From the NCBI RefSeq assembly GCF_023221775.1, contig NZ_JAKUDS010000011.1, positions 1-64,000 of the forward strand: a stretch of 64,000 bases of DNA. The letters run 5' to 3'. Source of the DNA: Enterococcus cecorum (lineage in GTDB: Bacteria; Bacillota; Bacilli; Lactobacillales; Enterococcaceae). Below the pieces are notes generated by a model. That model saw only the letters and a program-made list of their open reading frames with translations. It was not told the DNA's origin and ran no database searches. Positions 36,300-44,413 of the stretch are shown in pieces (the stretch's first letter is position 1; the number at the start of each line of letters is the position of its first letter). The position numbers were made by a program, and so were the translations under genes.

Positions 36300-36797
36300 T
36301 TGGCTATGATTAATAAAATCTTAATCATCGGTTGTCCTGGTTCTGGGAAGAGTACTTTTGCGCGTAAGTTAAGAGATCAACGCCAACTTCCACTCTATTA
36401 TTTAGACCAAATTTGGCATAAACCAGATCAGACGACTATTTCTAAAGAGGCGTTTATTCAGCGTCAAAAAGAAATAATAAACCAAGATGAATGGATTATA
36501 GATGGAAATTATCTCACCACTTTAGAATTAAGACTGGCAACTTGCGATACGGTATTCTTTTTAGATTTACCGAATGGCGTTTGCTTCGAAAGTGTTAGAA
36601 ATCGAATCGGTCAAGCGCGCGAGGATATGCCTTGGGTGGAAGAGGAATTCGATGAGGAGTTCCAACAATGGATATTGGATTTTCCAACTAAGCAACGACC
36701 TGTGATGATTGAGTTGTTGAAGAAATATGAAAAAGGGAAGCAAATCATCGTCTTTCATACTAGAAAAGAAGTTGAGGAGTATTTTGCTCATCAGTAA
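36300..36797 (+). CDS. P-loop NTPase, adenylate-kinase-like (topology modulation type)
   Basis: A 165-residue nucleoside-kinase-fold protein. The Walker A is GCPGSGKST at about residues 11-19; LYYLDQIWHKPDQTTISKEA and WIIDGNYLTTLELRLATCDT follow as in proteins labelled DNA topology modulation protein FlaR. VFFLDLPNGVCFESVRNRIG gives the lid region. The start may be TTG 36300, 6 nt after AAAGGGA, or ATG 36306, which is 12 nt away. The real substrate is unknown. Confidence 0.8.
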   Translation: MAMINKILIIGCPGSGKSTFARKLRDQRQLPLYYLDQIWHKPDQTTISKEAFIQRQKEIINQDEWIIDGNYLTTLELRLATCDTVFFLDLPNGVCFESVRNRIGQAREDMPWVEEEFDEEFQQWILDFPTKQRPVMIELLKKYEKGKQIIVFHTRKEVEEYFAHQ

Positions 36798-36886
36798 ACC
36801 TTTTAGAAAGTGGTAAAGAAATAACAGTTAGACTTATTTAATAAGCAAGTTTTATATTAATTTTGTTTTAGAAACGGGTGAGTTAA

Positions 36887-37519
36887 ATGAAAAAAATTGG
36901 AGTTGTATTATATCCTAATTACTCTTTGCAGGAAATTACATGCATAACGTCTACACTATCAATCTGGTTTAATGAAGAAATTGATTATATTGCTAGTGAG
37001 AATATTTGCTATTTTACAGAAGAGGGATTACCCACATATCCAACTAAGCTTATTCAAGAAGTAAATATTACAGATTATGATTGTATTATCATTCCGGGGT
37101 CAATTAATCCATTAGCGGGGTTATATGATGATGAATTAATTCATTTTTTACATCAAGGTATTTCAAGCGATATTGTTTTTGCAGCAATATCATCAGCACC
37201 GCTTTTATTGGGAAAAGCAGGATTATTAAAAGGGAAAAAGTATACTGGAGGATTATTCGTTCAGCAATTGGATTATTTTGACTTTATGGAAATTGATAAT
37301 TTTACTCATAAATCAATTGAGATAGAGGATGGATTAATCACCGGGATAGGGATGTATTTTATTGATTTTGCTAAGGCTGTTTTGAAATATTTAGATTATC
37401 CAATTGATGAAACCTTTTTAAATCCAAGCCTGAAATACACTGAGAAAGATTTGCTTTTTTATTATTCGGAGGAAGATTATTTAAATTTTGTCAATGAAGT
37501 TAAAACTTTTGAGAAATAG
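36887..37519 (+). CDS. DJ-1/PfpI-like protein lacking the nucleophile Cys
   Basis: A 210-residue protein with the class-I-amidotransferase-like fold: IGVVLYPNYSLQEITCI at the start, IIIPGSINPLAGLYDDELIH (about 68-87), and the nucleophile-elbow segment FAAISSAPLLLGKAGLLKGK (about 104-123). Most relatives have A-I-C-x-G/A at that elbow; here the Cys position holds Ser (AISSAP). Thus the classic cysteine-based activity (glyoxalase, protease-like) is probably lost or altered. GGGTGAG lies ahead of the ATG. It stands alone, with a terminator at 37564-37591. Confidence 0.75.
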   Translation: MKKIGVVLYPNYSLQEITCITSTLSIWFNEEIDYIASENICYFTEEGLPTYPTKLIQEVNITDYDCIIIPGSINPLAGLYDDELIHFLHQGISSDIVFAAISSAPLLLGKAGLLKGKKYTGGLFVQQLDYFDFMEIDNFTHKSIEIEDGLITGIGMYFIDFAKAVLKYLDYPIDETFLNPSLKYTEKDLLFYYSEEDYLNFVNEVKTFEK

Positions 37520-37563
37520 AATGTACCTATTTTAAATTTGTTTTTGTATCTGATTCTTTTTAT

Positions 37564-37591
37564 AGCAGCTCAATTTGGGTTGCTTGTTTTT
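37564..37591 (+). terminator. Rho-independent terminator
   Basis: AGCAGCTC (37564-37571) pairs with GGGTTGCT (37577-37584), followed by TGTTTTT. Confidence 0.6.
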
Positions 37592-37724
37592 GTGGAAAAA
37601 TTAATTTTTTTGATATAATGTGCACTCTATTACTTGTTTATTTAACTATTTTGTATTCGATTACATATAGAAGATAAGACAACAGATATGGTATAATTGA
37701 GAAAATGTTTTTGGGAGGGACCTT

Positions 37725-38288
37725 ATGCAAGCTTTATTAGTTATTGATATGGAACAGGGATTTTTGAAAGCGGATAGATCTGAGCGAAATAATCCTGATG
37801 CAGAGAAAAATATTTTGAAATTAATGGATTATTTCCGTGAAACGAAACAACCAATCATTCATATACAACACTTAAGTACCGATCCTAACTCAGCTTTTTT
37901 CACTGAAGAAGGTTATCAGTTCATGGAAGGTTTTGAGCCGCATCCTGGGGAGAAAGTTTTTCAAAAACACGTTAATAGCGCATTTATTGGAACGAATTTA
38001 GAAGGATATTTACATGAAGAAGGGATTTGTCGACTCGTTATTACTGGTCTAACTTTGCCTCATTGTGTTTCTACAACGACTCGGATGGCTGGAAATCTTG
38101 GCTTTGAGACGACATTAATTAGTGATGCCACCGCTACATTTGCGTTAAGAGACATTATGGGTAATTGGATAGATGCAGAGGAGTTGCATCAGTCTCACTT
38201 GGCAGCATTGAACGAAGAATTCGCAAAAGTGATGAGTTGTGAAGAGTTTTTACGAGTCATTGATAAAAAAGAGAATGAAGTAGATTAA
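37725..38288 (+). CDS. Isochorismatase-family cysteine hydrolase
   Basis: The 187-residue protein has the three catalytic residues of the family: Asp in LLVIDMEQGF (Asp8), Lys in GEKVFQKHVNSAF (about residue 86), and Cys in TGLTLPHCVSTTTRMAGNLG (about residue 119). Related enzymes hydrolyse isochorismate, nicotinamide or other amides; nothing here shows which. GGGAGGG lies 7 nt ahead of ATG 37725, and a TATAAT -10 box is at 37692-37697. It appears to be transcribed alone. Confidence 0.85.
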   Translation: MQALLVIDMEQGFLKADRSERNNPDAEKNILKLMDYFRETKQPIIHIQHLSTDPNSAFFTEEGYQFMEGFEPHPGEKVFQKHVNSAFIGTNLEGYLHEEGICRLVITGLTLPHCVSTTTRMAGNLGFETTLISDATATFALRDIMGNWIDAEELHQSHLAALNEEFAKVMSCEEFLRVIDKKENEVD

Positions 38289-38400
38289 TACAGGAACAAG
38301 AAAGTAGTTCTGTTTAACACTATTTCACTTTTTACTAGTTTTTATTTTCTCTGTAATGTGTTATGATGGGAAAAGAACGAAAAAATAAGGATGATTTATC

Positions 38401-39147
38401 ATGAATGATTATACAGACATCAAACGAAATCATTTCCGTTTTCCTGCTTTTTCAGATGAAGATGGGGTAAAACTTCAAGATGGTACTTTTCGAAAACCAT
38501 TCTCATTTGAAGAAGATTGGATCTTAACGGATGAAGATATTGATCGAAAAGCAAATAGACAAAATAAAGTAAATACTTCTCGTCGTGGGAATAAGACAAT
38601 TGCGCATAAAGCTGGTCATAGTGTGAAGCAGATGGAAGAGTTGAAAAAACATCGCGAAAACTTACCTACTTATTCACGACATCCAAAAGTGGAAGTGACA
38701 CCAACTGGTAAGAAAAACTTATTCGGTAGCAGTCATTTACATGCGACTTATAAGGTGCGAAATGAAAAGGAAACTCCTGCCATTCATGCCAAACCACCTA
38801 AGACAGATGCGTTTAAAAAGTCGGTTTTCGAACCAACTTATGTACCTGCTTCATTAATCCCTGATAAAAAGGAAGAGGTAGACCAATCTGAGTTGCTCAA
38901 TTCAATGCAAAAGAGCAAGGACAGCTATATGCTTTTCGATACCGAGCCAGCACCTTATCAAGTAAAGCAAGAGGAAAATGAACCAACTGTCAAGAAGTTC
39001 AAAGTTCCAAGTGCTGCAAAAGATCATAATCATTTACCGAAAGCAACACAAGAAATGATTGCGAAGAAAAAATCAGTCTTGGGTTCATTAGATACGATGA
39101 TTGAAGATGGTGCGAAAGAAAAACGCAATACCAAATATTTTGAATAA
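38401..39147 (+). CDS. Basic, probably disordered hypothetical protein
   Basis: A 248-residue protein rich in Lys, Glu, Pro and Ser without membrane segments or recognised domains. A short ordered part opens it (FRFPAFSDEDGVKLQDGTFR, then KPFSFEEDWIL). The rest is low-complexity, charged sequence (SRRGNKTIAHKAGHSVKQME; KVPSAAKDHNHLPKATQEMI). Such proteins occur in lactic acid bacteria near division or DNA-processing genes, but I cannot assign one. It has its own terminator. Confidence 0.6.
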   Translation: MNDYTDIKRNHFRFPAFSDEDGVKLQDGTFRKPFSFEEDWILTDEDIDRKANRQNKVNTSRRGNKTIAHKAGHSVKQMEELKKHRENLPTYSRHPKVEVTPTGKKNLFGSSHLHATYKVRNEKETPAIHAKPPKTDAFKKSVFEPTYVPASLIPDKKEEVDQSELLNSMQKSKDSYMLFDTEPAPYQVKQEENEPTVKKFKVPSAAKDHNHLPKATQEMIAKKKSVLGSLDTMIEDGAKEKRNTKYFE

Positions 39148-39154
39148 TAATTAT

Positions 39155-39187
39155 GTCTGGCTATTATTGACGGCCAGACTTTTTTTC
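39155..39187 (+). terminator. Rho-independent terminator
   Basis: GTCTGGC (39155-39161) pairs with GCCAGAC (39173-39179), followed by T7. Confidence 0.8.
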
Positions 39188-39290
39188 TTAATTTTTCGAA
39201 ATATTTTGCGTTTTCACTATAAATTTTCTGACAAATTGATATAATGGATGAAAGACTACTTGGCTAGTAGAAAAGAAAAGAGGAAAACAA

Positions 39291-40508
39291 ATGAGAAGGT
39301 TTGAAAAATCACATAAATTAGATCATGTAAGCTACGATGTCCGTGGTCCAGTCTTAGAAGAAGCTGAACGCATGCAAGAAAATGGCATTTCCATCTTAAA
39401 GCTAAATACAGGAAATCCTGCGCCATTTGGATTTGAAGCGCCAAATGAGATTATTCGCGACTTGATTATGAATGTCCGTCAATCAGAAGGGTATTCAGAT
39501 TCAAAGGGGATTTTTTCAGCGAGAAAAGCAATTGAGCAATATTATCAATTATTGAAGTTTCCAAATTTGTCGATTAATGATATTTATACTGGTAATGGGG
39601 TCAGCGAATTGATTACCATGTCGATGCAAGCTTTGTGTAATGATGGCGATGAAGTTCTAGTGCCGATGCCGGATTATCCTTTATGGACGGCTTCTGTCTC
39701 ATTGGCAGGTGGCAAGCCTGTTCATTATATTTGTGATGAAGAAAGTGAATGGTATCCAGATATTGCGGATATTCGTTCTAAGATTACAGCCAAAACGAAA
39801 GCGATTGTCTTAATTAATCCTAATAATCCAACAGGAGCTGTATATCCAAAAGAGATTTTAGAGCAAATTGTCGATATCGCACGTGAATTTGAATTGATGA
39901 TTTTCTCTGATGAAATTTATGATCGTTTGGTGATGGATGATTACAAGCATATTCCGATTGCGACTTTGGCACCGGATTGCTTTGTCGTGACGTTTGGTGG
40001 CTTATCGAAATCTCATCGTGTGGCAGGTTTCCGTGTAGGTTGGATGGTGCTAACTGGGAAGAAATCAATTGCGAAAGATTATATTGAAGGTTTAAATATG
40101 CTATCTTCCATGCGTTTATGTTCAAATGTTTTGTCGCAACAAGTCATTCAAACCGCGCTTGGTGGCATTCAAAGTGTGGATGAGCTGCTATTACCAGGTG
40201 GCCGCATTTATGAACAACGCGAATTTGTCTATAAAGCCGTTAATGATATTCCTGGACTTTCTGCGGTTAAACCTAAAGCTGCTTTTTATATGTTCCCAAA
40301 AATTGATGTGAAGAAGTTCAATATTACCAATGATGAGCAATTTGTATTAGACTTTCTTCATGAGCATCATGTCTTAATGGTGCATGGTGGTGGTTTCAAC
40401 TGGATGCAGCCGGATCATTTCCGAATTGTGTATTTACCTAATTTGGATGATTTGAAATTAACGATGGATAAGATGCGCAAGTTTTTAGCCACTTATCGTC
40501 AAAAATAA
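39291..40508 (+). CDS. alaA: AlaA-type alanine aminotransferase
   Basis: A PLP enzyme that makes alanine from pyruvate with glutamate as donor. Its 405 residues align from memory almost end to end with E. coli AlaA: KSHKLDHVSYDVRGPVLEEA, LKLNTGNPAPFGFEAPNEII, YSDSKGIFSARKAIEQYYQL, TGNGVSELITMSMQAL, LINPNNPTGAVYPKEILEQI, the PLP-lysine motif GGLSKSHRVAGFRVGWM (Lys near 244) and DHFRIVYLPNLDDL. AGAGGAAA precedes the ATG. It is a single-gene unit between two terminators. Confidence 0.88.
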   Translation: MRRFEKSHKLDHVSYDVRGPVLEEAERMQENGISILKLNTGNPAPFGFEAPNEIIRDLIMNVRQSEGYSDSKGIFSARKAIEQYYQLLKFPNLSINDIYTGNGVSELITMSMQALCNDGDEVLVPMPDYPLWTASVSLAGGKPVHYICDEESEWYPDIADIRSKITAKTKAIVLINPNNPTGAVYPKEILEQIVDIAREFELMIFSDEIYDRLVMDDYKHIPIATLAPDCFVVTFGGLSKSHRVAGFRVGWMVLTGKKSIAKDYIEGLNMLSSMRLCSNVLSQQVIQTALGGIQSVDELLLPGGRIYEQREFVYKAVNDIPGLSAVKPKAAFYMFPKIDVKKFNITNDEQFVLDFLHEHHVLMVHGGGFNWMQPDHFRIVYLPNLDDLKLTMDKMRKFLATYRQK

Positions 40509-40515
40509 ACATTCT

Positions 40516-40549
40516 TCAGCTCGGCAACTTTCCCGGGCTGATTTATTTT
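40516..40549 (+). terminator. Rho-independent terminator
   Basis: CAGCTCGG (40517-40524) pairs with CCGGGCTG (40533-40540), followed by ATTTATTTT. Confidence 0.7.
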
Positions 40550-40569
40550 GAAGTAAAAGAGGTGAACGC

Positions 40570-41748
40570 ATGACGGATTACTTAGAGACTTATTTGACTT
40601 GGTATCCGAATAGTAAAATAGAACATTATCCCCAAGATTTTCATACGACTTTATCTAGTGATGCTCGTAGTCTGTATTATCAAGCACTTGAATTAGATCA
40701 GCAGCAACAACTGGAGTTACACCGCAAATATGAATTGCGCTCGAAATTTACGACTTTTGATTATTTAAAAGATACCCAATGGCAGTTTGATGAATACCGG
40801 GTGGACTATAATTATCCAAAGAGTGATCCGGGATTGCGCTGTAAATGTGGTAAAAAGTTGAAATATCAGTTTGTGTTAATTTCTAAAAATCGTCAAAAGA
40901 AAATGTACTTAGGTATGCAGCACTTTTCTGATCATCTGGGCGTGTCGCAAAAGGTGGCTAATGAGATTAAAAAGGGTTTGTCGCAGGTTGATTTTGGTAT
41001 TGATGAAATTTTGTGGTTGCATCATCAACAGTATCGTTTTCCGAATGAATTATGGCGACGATACTGTTTTGCGCATTATCGGAATAGTTTGATGAAGCAA
41101 CCAGTCAAGTTAAATAGACAATTACTCAAGCGATTAGCGAGTTTTAAACAAGTGGATTTACCGATTTATACGGTCGATTTTCAGTTGGCTTTACGTGAGA
41201 TTGCTTTGGTTAATAAGCAGCTACGTGTGGAAGGCAACCAGTTAAAACAAATTTATCAGCGAGAGCATTATGAAGCTTTTTCCCAAGATTTAGCGCAAGA
41301 TATCTTAAATTTTGACTTTAATTATGATAGTAAACGTATTTTTTCAGCTCAAGGCAAGAAATATCTAAAGAATCAATCATTCACGCGTGAACAGCTGATG
41401 AGTGAATTGATAGAACGATTGCGACAATTGGATGGCTTTGAAGATATTTCACAAAAACGCACCATTTTTCATACGCAAACTTTGCATTTACCTTTAGCGA
41501 TGTTTGATGAAAATTGTTTAGCATATGTATTGGAAAAATATTTGCAATATGGTTTTCGTTTGAATTTCTTTATCAGCTTACCGCGCAGCCTCAGAATGGC
41601 CATGCAGAAAACATTAAAAGCCCAAAAAGCCATCCCTACCGTGCAAAGTTATGCGCAAGAGTTACAAGTACATTTAAATCAAATTCCAAAAGGCTATCAA
41701 AAAATGGTATTGGAAAGCTTGTTACGCGATTTAGCTGCAAGAGAGTAA
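40570..41748 (+). CDS. Conserved hypothetical protein with a CxC zinc-ribbon-like site
   Basis: A 392-residue soluble protein. The recognisable part is at about 90-130: LRCKCGKKLKYQFVLISKN (a C-x-C half-site), then LGMQHFSDHLGVSQKVANEI with histidines that might complete a metal site. The remainder is helical and Gln/Leu-rich (ALELDQQQQLELHRKYELRS; LKAQKAIPTVQSYAQELQVH). I recall similar proteins in enterococci and relatives, without known function. GAGGTGAAC precedes the ATG. Confidence 0.6.
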   Translation: MTDYLETYLTWYPNSKIEHYPQDFHTTLSSDARSLYYQALELDQQQQLELHRKYELRSKFTTFDYLKDTQWQFDEYRVDYNYPKSDPGLRCKCGKKLKYQFVLISKNRQKKMYLGMQHFSDHLGVSQKVANEIKKGLSQVDFGIDEILWLHHQQYRFPNELWRRYCFAHYRNSLMKQPVKLNRQLLKRLASFKQVDLPIYTVDFQLALREIALVNKQLRVEGNQLKQIYQREHYEAFSQDLAQDILNFDFNYDSKRIFSAQGKKYLKNQSFTREQLMSELIERLRQLDGFEDISQKRTIFHTQTLHLPLAMFDENCLAYVLEKYLQYGFRLNFFISLPRSLRMAMQKTLKAQKAIPTVQSYAQELQVHLNQIPKGYQKMVLESLLRDLAARE

Positions 41749-41843
41749 TCTTTTTTGAGGAGTTCAAAAATTTCCAAATGAAGGGCTCTATCCCTTGCAC
41801 TTCATGGATAACGGGTGTAGGATAAAAGGCAGAGGTGTTGTAT

Positions 41844-43169
41844 ATGTCAGAAATTACATTAAATCAATTAGAAAACTTAGAAAATGCATATTTAAAAAAT
41901 GATAAGTTAAATGTGCTTCAAAATGCTCTATTTAGCAATGATTTAACTAAAATTGCTTCTAATCAACAAGCAAAAGCAGCGCAGCCATTTATTTTTTCAA
42001 TTGACTTGAAAACACATGGAATTACTAACCAATTTCAATCTGGCCGTTGCTGGATTTTCTCAGCGATGAATGTTTTGCGTGAAGCTTTGATTAAAGAGTT
42101 GAAGATTGAAGGCGATTTTGAACTTTCTCAAAATTACATTGCATTTTATGATAAATTAGAAAAAGCAAATTGGTTTATGGAATGTGTCAAAAAAGAACTA
42201 GCCACTGATTTAGATGCGGAAAAAATGCGTTTCTTATTAGAAGGAGCAGTTAGCGATGGTGGTCAATGGAATATGTTGGTTTCATTGGTTGAAAAATATG
42301 GTGTTTGTCCGAAAGATGCTTATCCTGAAAGTTTCCAAGCTGGGCATACACGTAAATTAAACAGCTTGATGAATCGTCGTTTACGCAAATTTGCACTTGA
42401 AGCTAAAGCCGCCTTTGATGCAGGAAATAAGGAAGCAATTGATAAACTTCAACGAGAAACCCTTAAAGAAGTCTATCAATTATTAGCGACAAACTTTGGT
42501 CTACCTCCAAAAGAATTTGTTTTTGAATATTATGATGAAGATCATAAAGCGCATGCCAAAGAATTAACACCACATGAACTATACAAGTTAACCAACTTAA
42601 ACTTAAGTGACTATGTGAATGTGATTAATGGTCCTACAGCAGACAAACCTTTCTATCAAACATTCACTGTAGAACATTTAGGGAATGTCGTCGATGGTCA
42701 ACCTGTTCAATTATTAAACTTACCATTAGATGAGTTTAAGGAAGCAACAATCAAACAAATGCAGGCAGGCGAATTGGTATGGTTTGGATGTGATTGTTCT
42801 CAAGATGCTGATCGTGAAGGTGGAATGTGGAACGATGAATACTTCCAATACGAAAAAGCTTTTGACTTAGACTTGGCTTTAACTAAAGAAGAAATGTTAA
42901 ACGTGAAGGAAAGCGCCATGAACCACGCGATGGTCTTAACTGGGGTAAACTTAGTCGATGGTGAACCTAATCGTTGGAAAATCGAAAATTCTTGGGGCGA
43001 TAAAGTAGGACACAAGGGTTACTATGTTGCAAGTGATACTTGGTTTGATAAATATGTGTATGTCGTGGCGATTAACAAGAAATATTTATCAGAAAAAGCC
43101 TTAAAAGCGTTAGAAGGTCAACCAACATTATTAAAACCTTGGGATCCATTCGGTACTTTGGCAGACTAA
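41844..43169 (+). CDS. pepC: Aminopeptidase C (bleomycin hydrolase family)
   Basis: A cytoplasmic cysteine peptidase that removes N-terminal residues from peptides, typical of lactic acid bacteria. Its 441 residues contain the papain-type triad: Cys in NQFQSGRCWIFSAMN (about residue 69), His in MNHAMVLTGVN (about 361) and Asn in WKIENSWGDKVG (about 382). The size matches PepC, a hexamer. I chose ATG 41844 after AGAGGTGTTG; the start at 41835 lies inside that site. A hairpin terminator (43200-43230) follows. Confidence 0.93.
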   Translation: MSEITLNQLENLENAYLKNDKLNVLQNALFSNDLTKIASNQQAKAAQPFIFSIDLKTHGITNQFQSGRCWIFSAMNVLREALIKELKIEGDFELSQNYIAFYDKLEKANWFMECVKKELATDLDAEKMRFLLEGAVSDGGQWNMLVSLVEKYGVCPKDAYPESFQAGHTRKLNSLMNRRLRKFALEAKAAFDAGNKEAIDKLQRETLKEVYQLLATNFGLPPKEFVFEYYDEDHKAHAKELTPHELYKLTNLNLSDYVNVINGPTADKPFYQTFTVEHLGNVVDGQPVQLLNLPLDEFKEATIKQMQAGELVWFGCDCSQDADREGGMWNDEYFQYEKAFDLDLALTKEEMLNVKESAMNHAMVLTGVNLVDGEPNRWKIENSWGDKVGHKGYYVASDTWFDKYVYVVAINKKYLSEKALKALEGQPTLLKPWDPFGTLAD

Positions 43170-43199
43170 GATTGGTTTCAAATTTAATCTAAGCTATTC

Positions 43200-43230
43200 A
43201 CAGCAGTTCGCAATACTTGTGAGCTGCTGT
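43200..43230 (+). terminator. Stem-loop after pepC
   Basis: ACAGCAGTTCGC pairs with GTGAGCTGCTGT in 10 of 12 positions; the following T-run is weak (ATTCATTTT). Confidence 0.5.
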
Positions 43231-43251
43231 ATTCATTTTAAGTGAATTTTA

Positions 43252-43280
43252 TTGACTTTTTATTTTAAGCACGATAAAAT
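43252..43280 (+). promoter_or_regulatory. Promoter of the tRNA-Leu gene
   Basis: TTGACT (43252-43257), a 17-bp spacer and TAAAAT (43275-43280), 15 bp before the tRNA. Confidence 0.65.
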
Positions 43281-43294
43281 AAAAAACAGATAAA

Positions 43295-43377
43295 GCAGAT
43301 GTGGTGGAATTGGCAGACACGCACGCTTGAGGGGCGTGTGAGCACAGCTCGTGTGGGTTCGAGTCCCATCGTCTGCA
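43295..43377 (+). tRNA. tRNA-Leu (anticodon GAG)
   Basis: A class II tRNA with acceptor stem GCAGATG paired to CGTCTGC (one G-U pair), discriminator A, anticodon stem CACGC/GCGTG and loop TTGAGGG with anticodon GAG. A long variable arm follows (about 43343-43356), then the T-arm GGGTTCGAGTCCC. The CCA end is not encoded. GAG reads CUC and CUU leucine codons. It has its own promoter and terminator. Confidence 0.93.
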
Positions 43378-43384
43378 TAAAAAT

Positions 43385-43428
43385 AAAACACAAGGTTTGA
43401 AAGTTGTTTTTCATCCCTTGTGTTTTTT
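43385..43428. terminator. Bidirectional terminator of tRNA-Leu and proC
   Basis: AAAACACAAGG pairs with CCTTGTGTTTTTT. A-runs and T-runs on both sides let it serve the convergent tRNA and proC transcripts. Confidence 0.8.
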
Positions 43429-43440
43429 CTGTTGCTTTTA

Positions 43441-44256
43441 TTATTTTTTATTTTGCATTTCTTGGTCTTTTTGAATCGTAGCATCGATGCCTTTGATGAT
43501 GCTAGTCATAAAGTTGTTTTCTTCCATCGCCAATAAACCAGCAACGGTAGTCCCACCAGGCGAGCAAACTTTATCTATTAATCCCCATGGGTTTTCTTCA
43601 GATTCTAAAATCATTTTGGCACTACCTAAAACCGCTTGGGCAGCAATCTCAGTGCTTAATTGTTTTGGTAAGCCATGTTTGACGGCTGCTCTGGCCAAAG
43701 TATCGACGAAAAGATAAGCATAAGCAGGTGAGCTTCCGGCAATGGCGGTAAAGTTTGAAAAGTCTTTTTCTGCCACGAACCACGCTTTTCCAACGGCATT
43801 AAACATCTCTAAAACGAGGTCTAATTGTTCTTTCGTGGCATGTGAATTTCCGCAAATCGCAGCACAGCCTAATCCGACCATCGCATTGACATTTGGCATA
43901 ATCCGGATTACGGGTAGTTGTTGATTTTCTCCTAAGGCGTGTTCTAATTGCGCAAGCGTAGTTCCTGCGGCGATGGATAAAATGACGGGATGATTTGCAA
44001 TCAATTGTTTTTGATACTTTTCAATCAAAGGTAATAAGACATTTGGTTTCACTGCAAATAGGACGTAATCAGCTAAGTCAATTATTTCTGCTTCATTTTG
44101 CGCTAGATGTATTTGATATTCGTTTACCATATTGGTTAATTTTTCTGGATGGTGATCATAGGCGATAATTTGATTTCCTGCAATAAAACCATGGGCAACA
44201 ATACCTTTAATGATTGCACTGGCCATATTACCAACGCCGATAAAACCAATTTTCAT
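43441..44256 (-). CDS. proC: Pyrroline-5-carboxylate reductase
   Basis: It catalyses the last step of proline synthesis, reducing pyrroline-5-carboxylate with NAD(P)H. The 271-residue protein has the Rossmann start IGFIGVGNMASAIIKG, LFAVKPNVLLPLIEKY, IMPNVNAMVGLGCAAICGN, ITAIAGSSPAYAYLF-type substrate segment (FTAIAGSSPAYAYLFVDTLA) and the PROSITE-like LIDKVCSPGGTTVAGL near the end. It is divergent from nagA and convergent with tRNA-Leu. Confidence 0.93.
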   Translation of the reverse strand: MKIGFIGVGNMASAIIKGIVAHGFIAGNQIIAYDHHPEKLTNMVNEYQIHLAQNEAEIIDLADYVLFAVKPNVLLPLIEKYQKQLIANHPVILSIAAGTTLAQLEHALGENQQLPVIRIMPNVNAMVGLGCAAICGNSHATKEQLDLVLEMFNAVGKAWFVAEKDFSNFTAIAGSSPAYAYLFVDTLARAAVKHGLPKQLSTEIAAQAVLGSAKMILESEENPWGLIDKVCSPGGTTVAGLLAMEENNFMTSIIKGIDATIQKDQEMQNKK

Positions 44257-44333
44257 AACGTTTCACTCCAATTTGTATTCGTTTATATGTGTTTTTATGT
44301 TACACCAAAAATAGTAAGAAAGCTATATAAAAA

Positions 44334-44349
44334 AGTGGTATATACCAGT
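44334..44349. promoter_or_regulatory. DasR/NagR-type (dre-like) operator
   Basis: AGTGGTATATACCAGT contains a perfect 12-bp palindrome, TGGTATATACCA (44336-44347), close to the known GntR-family dre consensus centred on TGGTCTAGACCA. It ends 2 bp before the nagA -35 box, so it probably controls nagA in response to amino-sugar phosphates. Confidence 0.65.
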
Positions 44350-44350
44350 A

Positions 44351-44379
44351 TTGACATTTTAGCTAAAAAGGCGTATGTT
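44351..44379 (+). promoter_or_regulatory. Promoter of nagA
   Basis: Consensus TTGACA (44351-44356), a 17-bp spacer, and TATGTT (44374-44379). Confidence 0.6.
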
Positions 44380-44413
44380 ATAAGTGTAATTTAATTAAAG
44401 GGAAGTGCGACAA

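Noticed and set aside
43260-43484. Minus-strand frame across the tRNA-Leu gene
   Set aside because: It is the antisense of a clear tRNA and a terminator; such frames are common artefacts.
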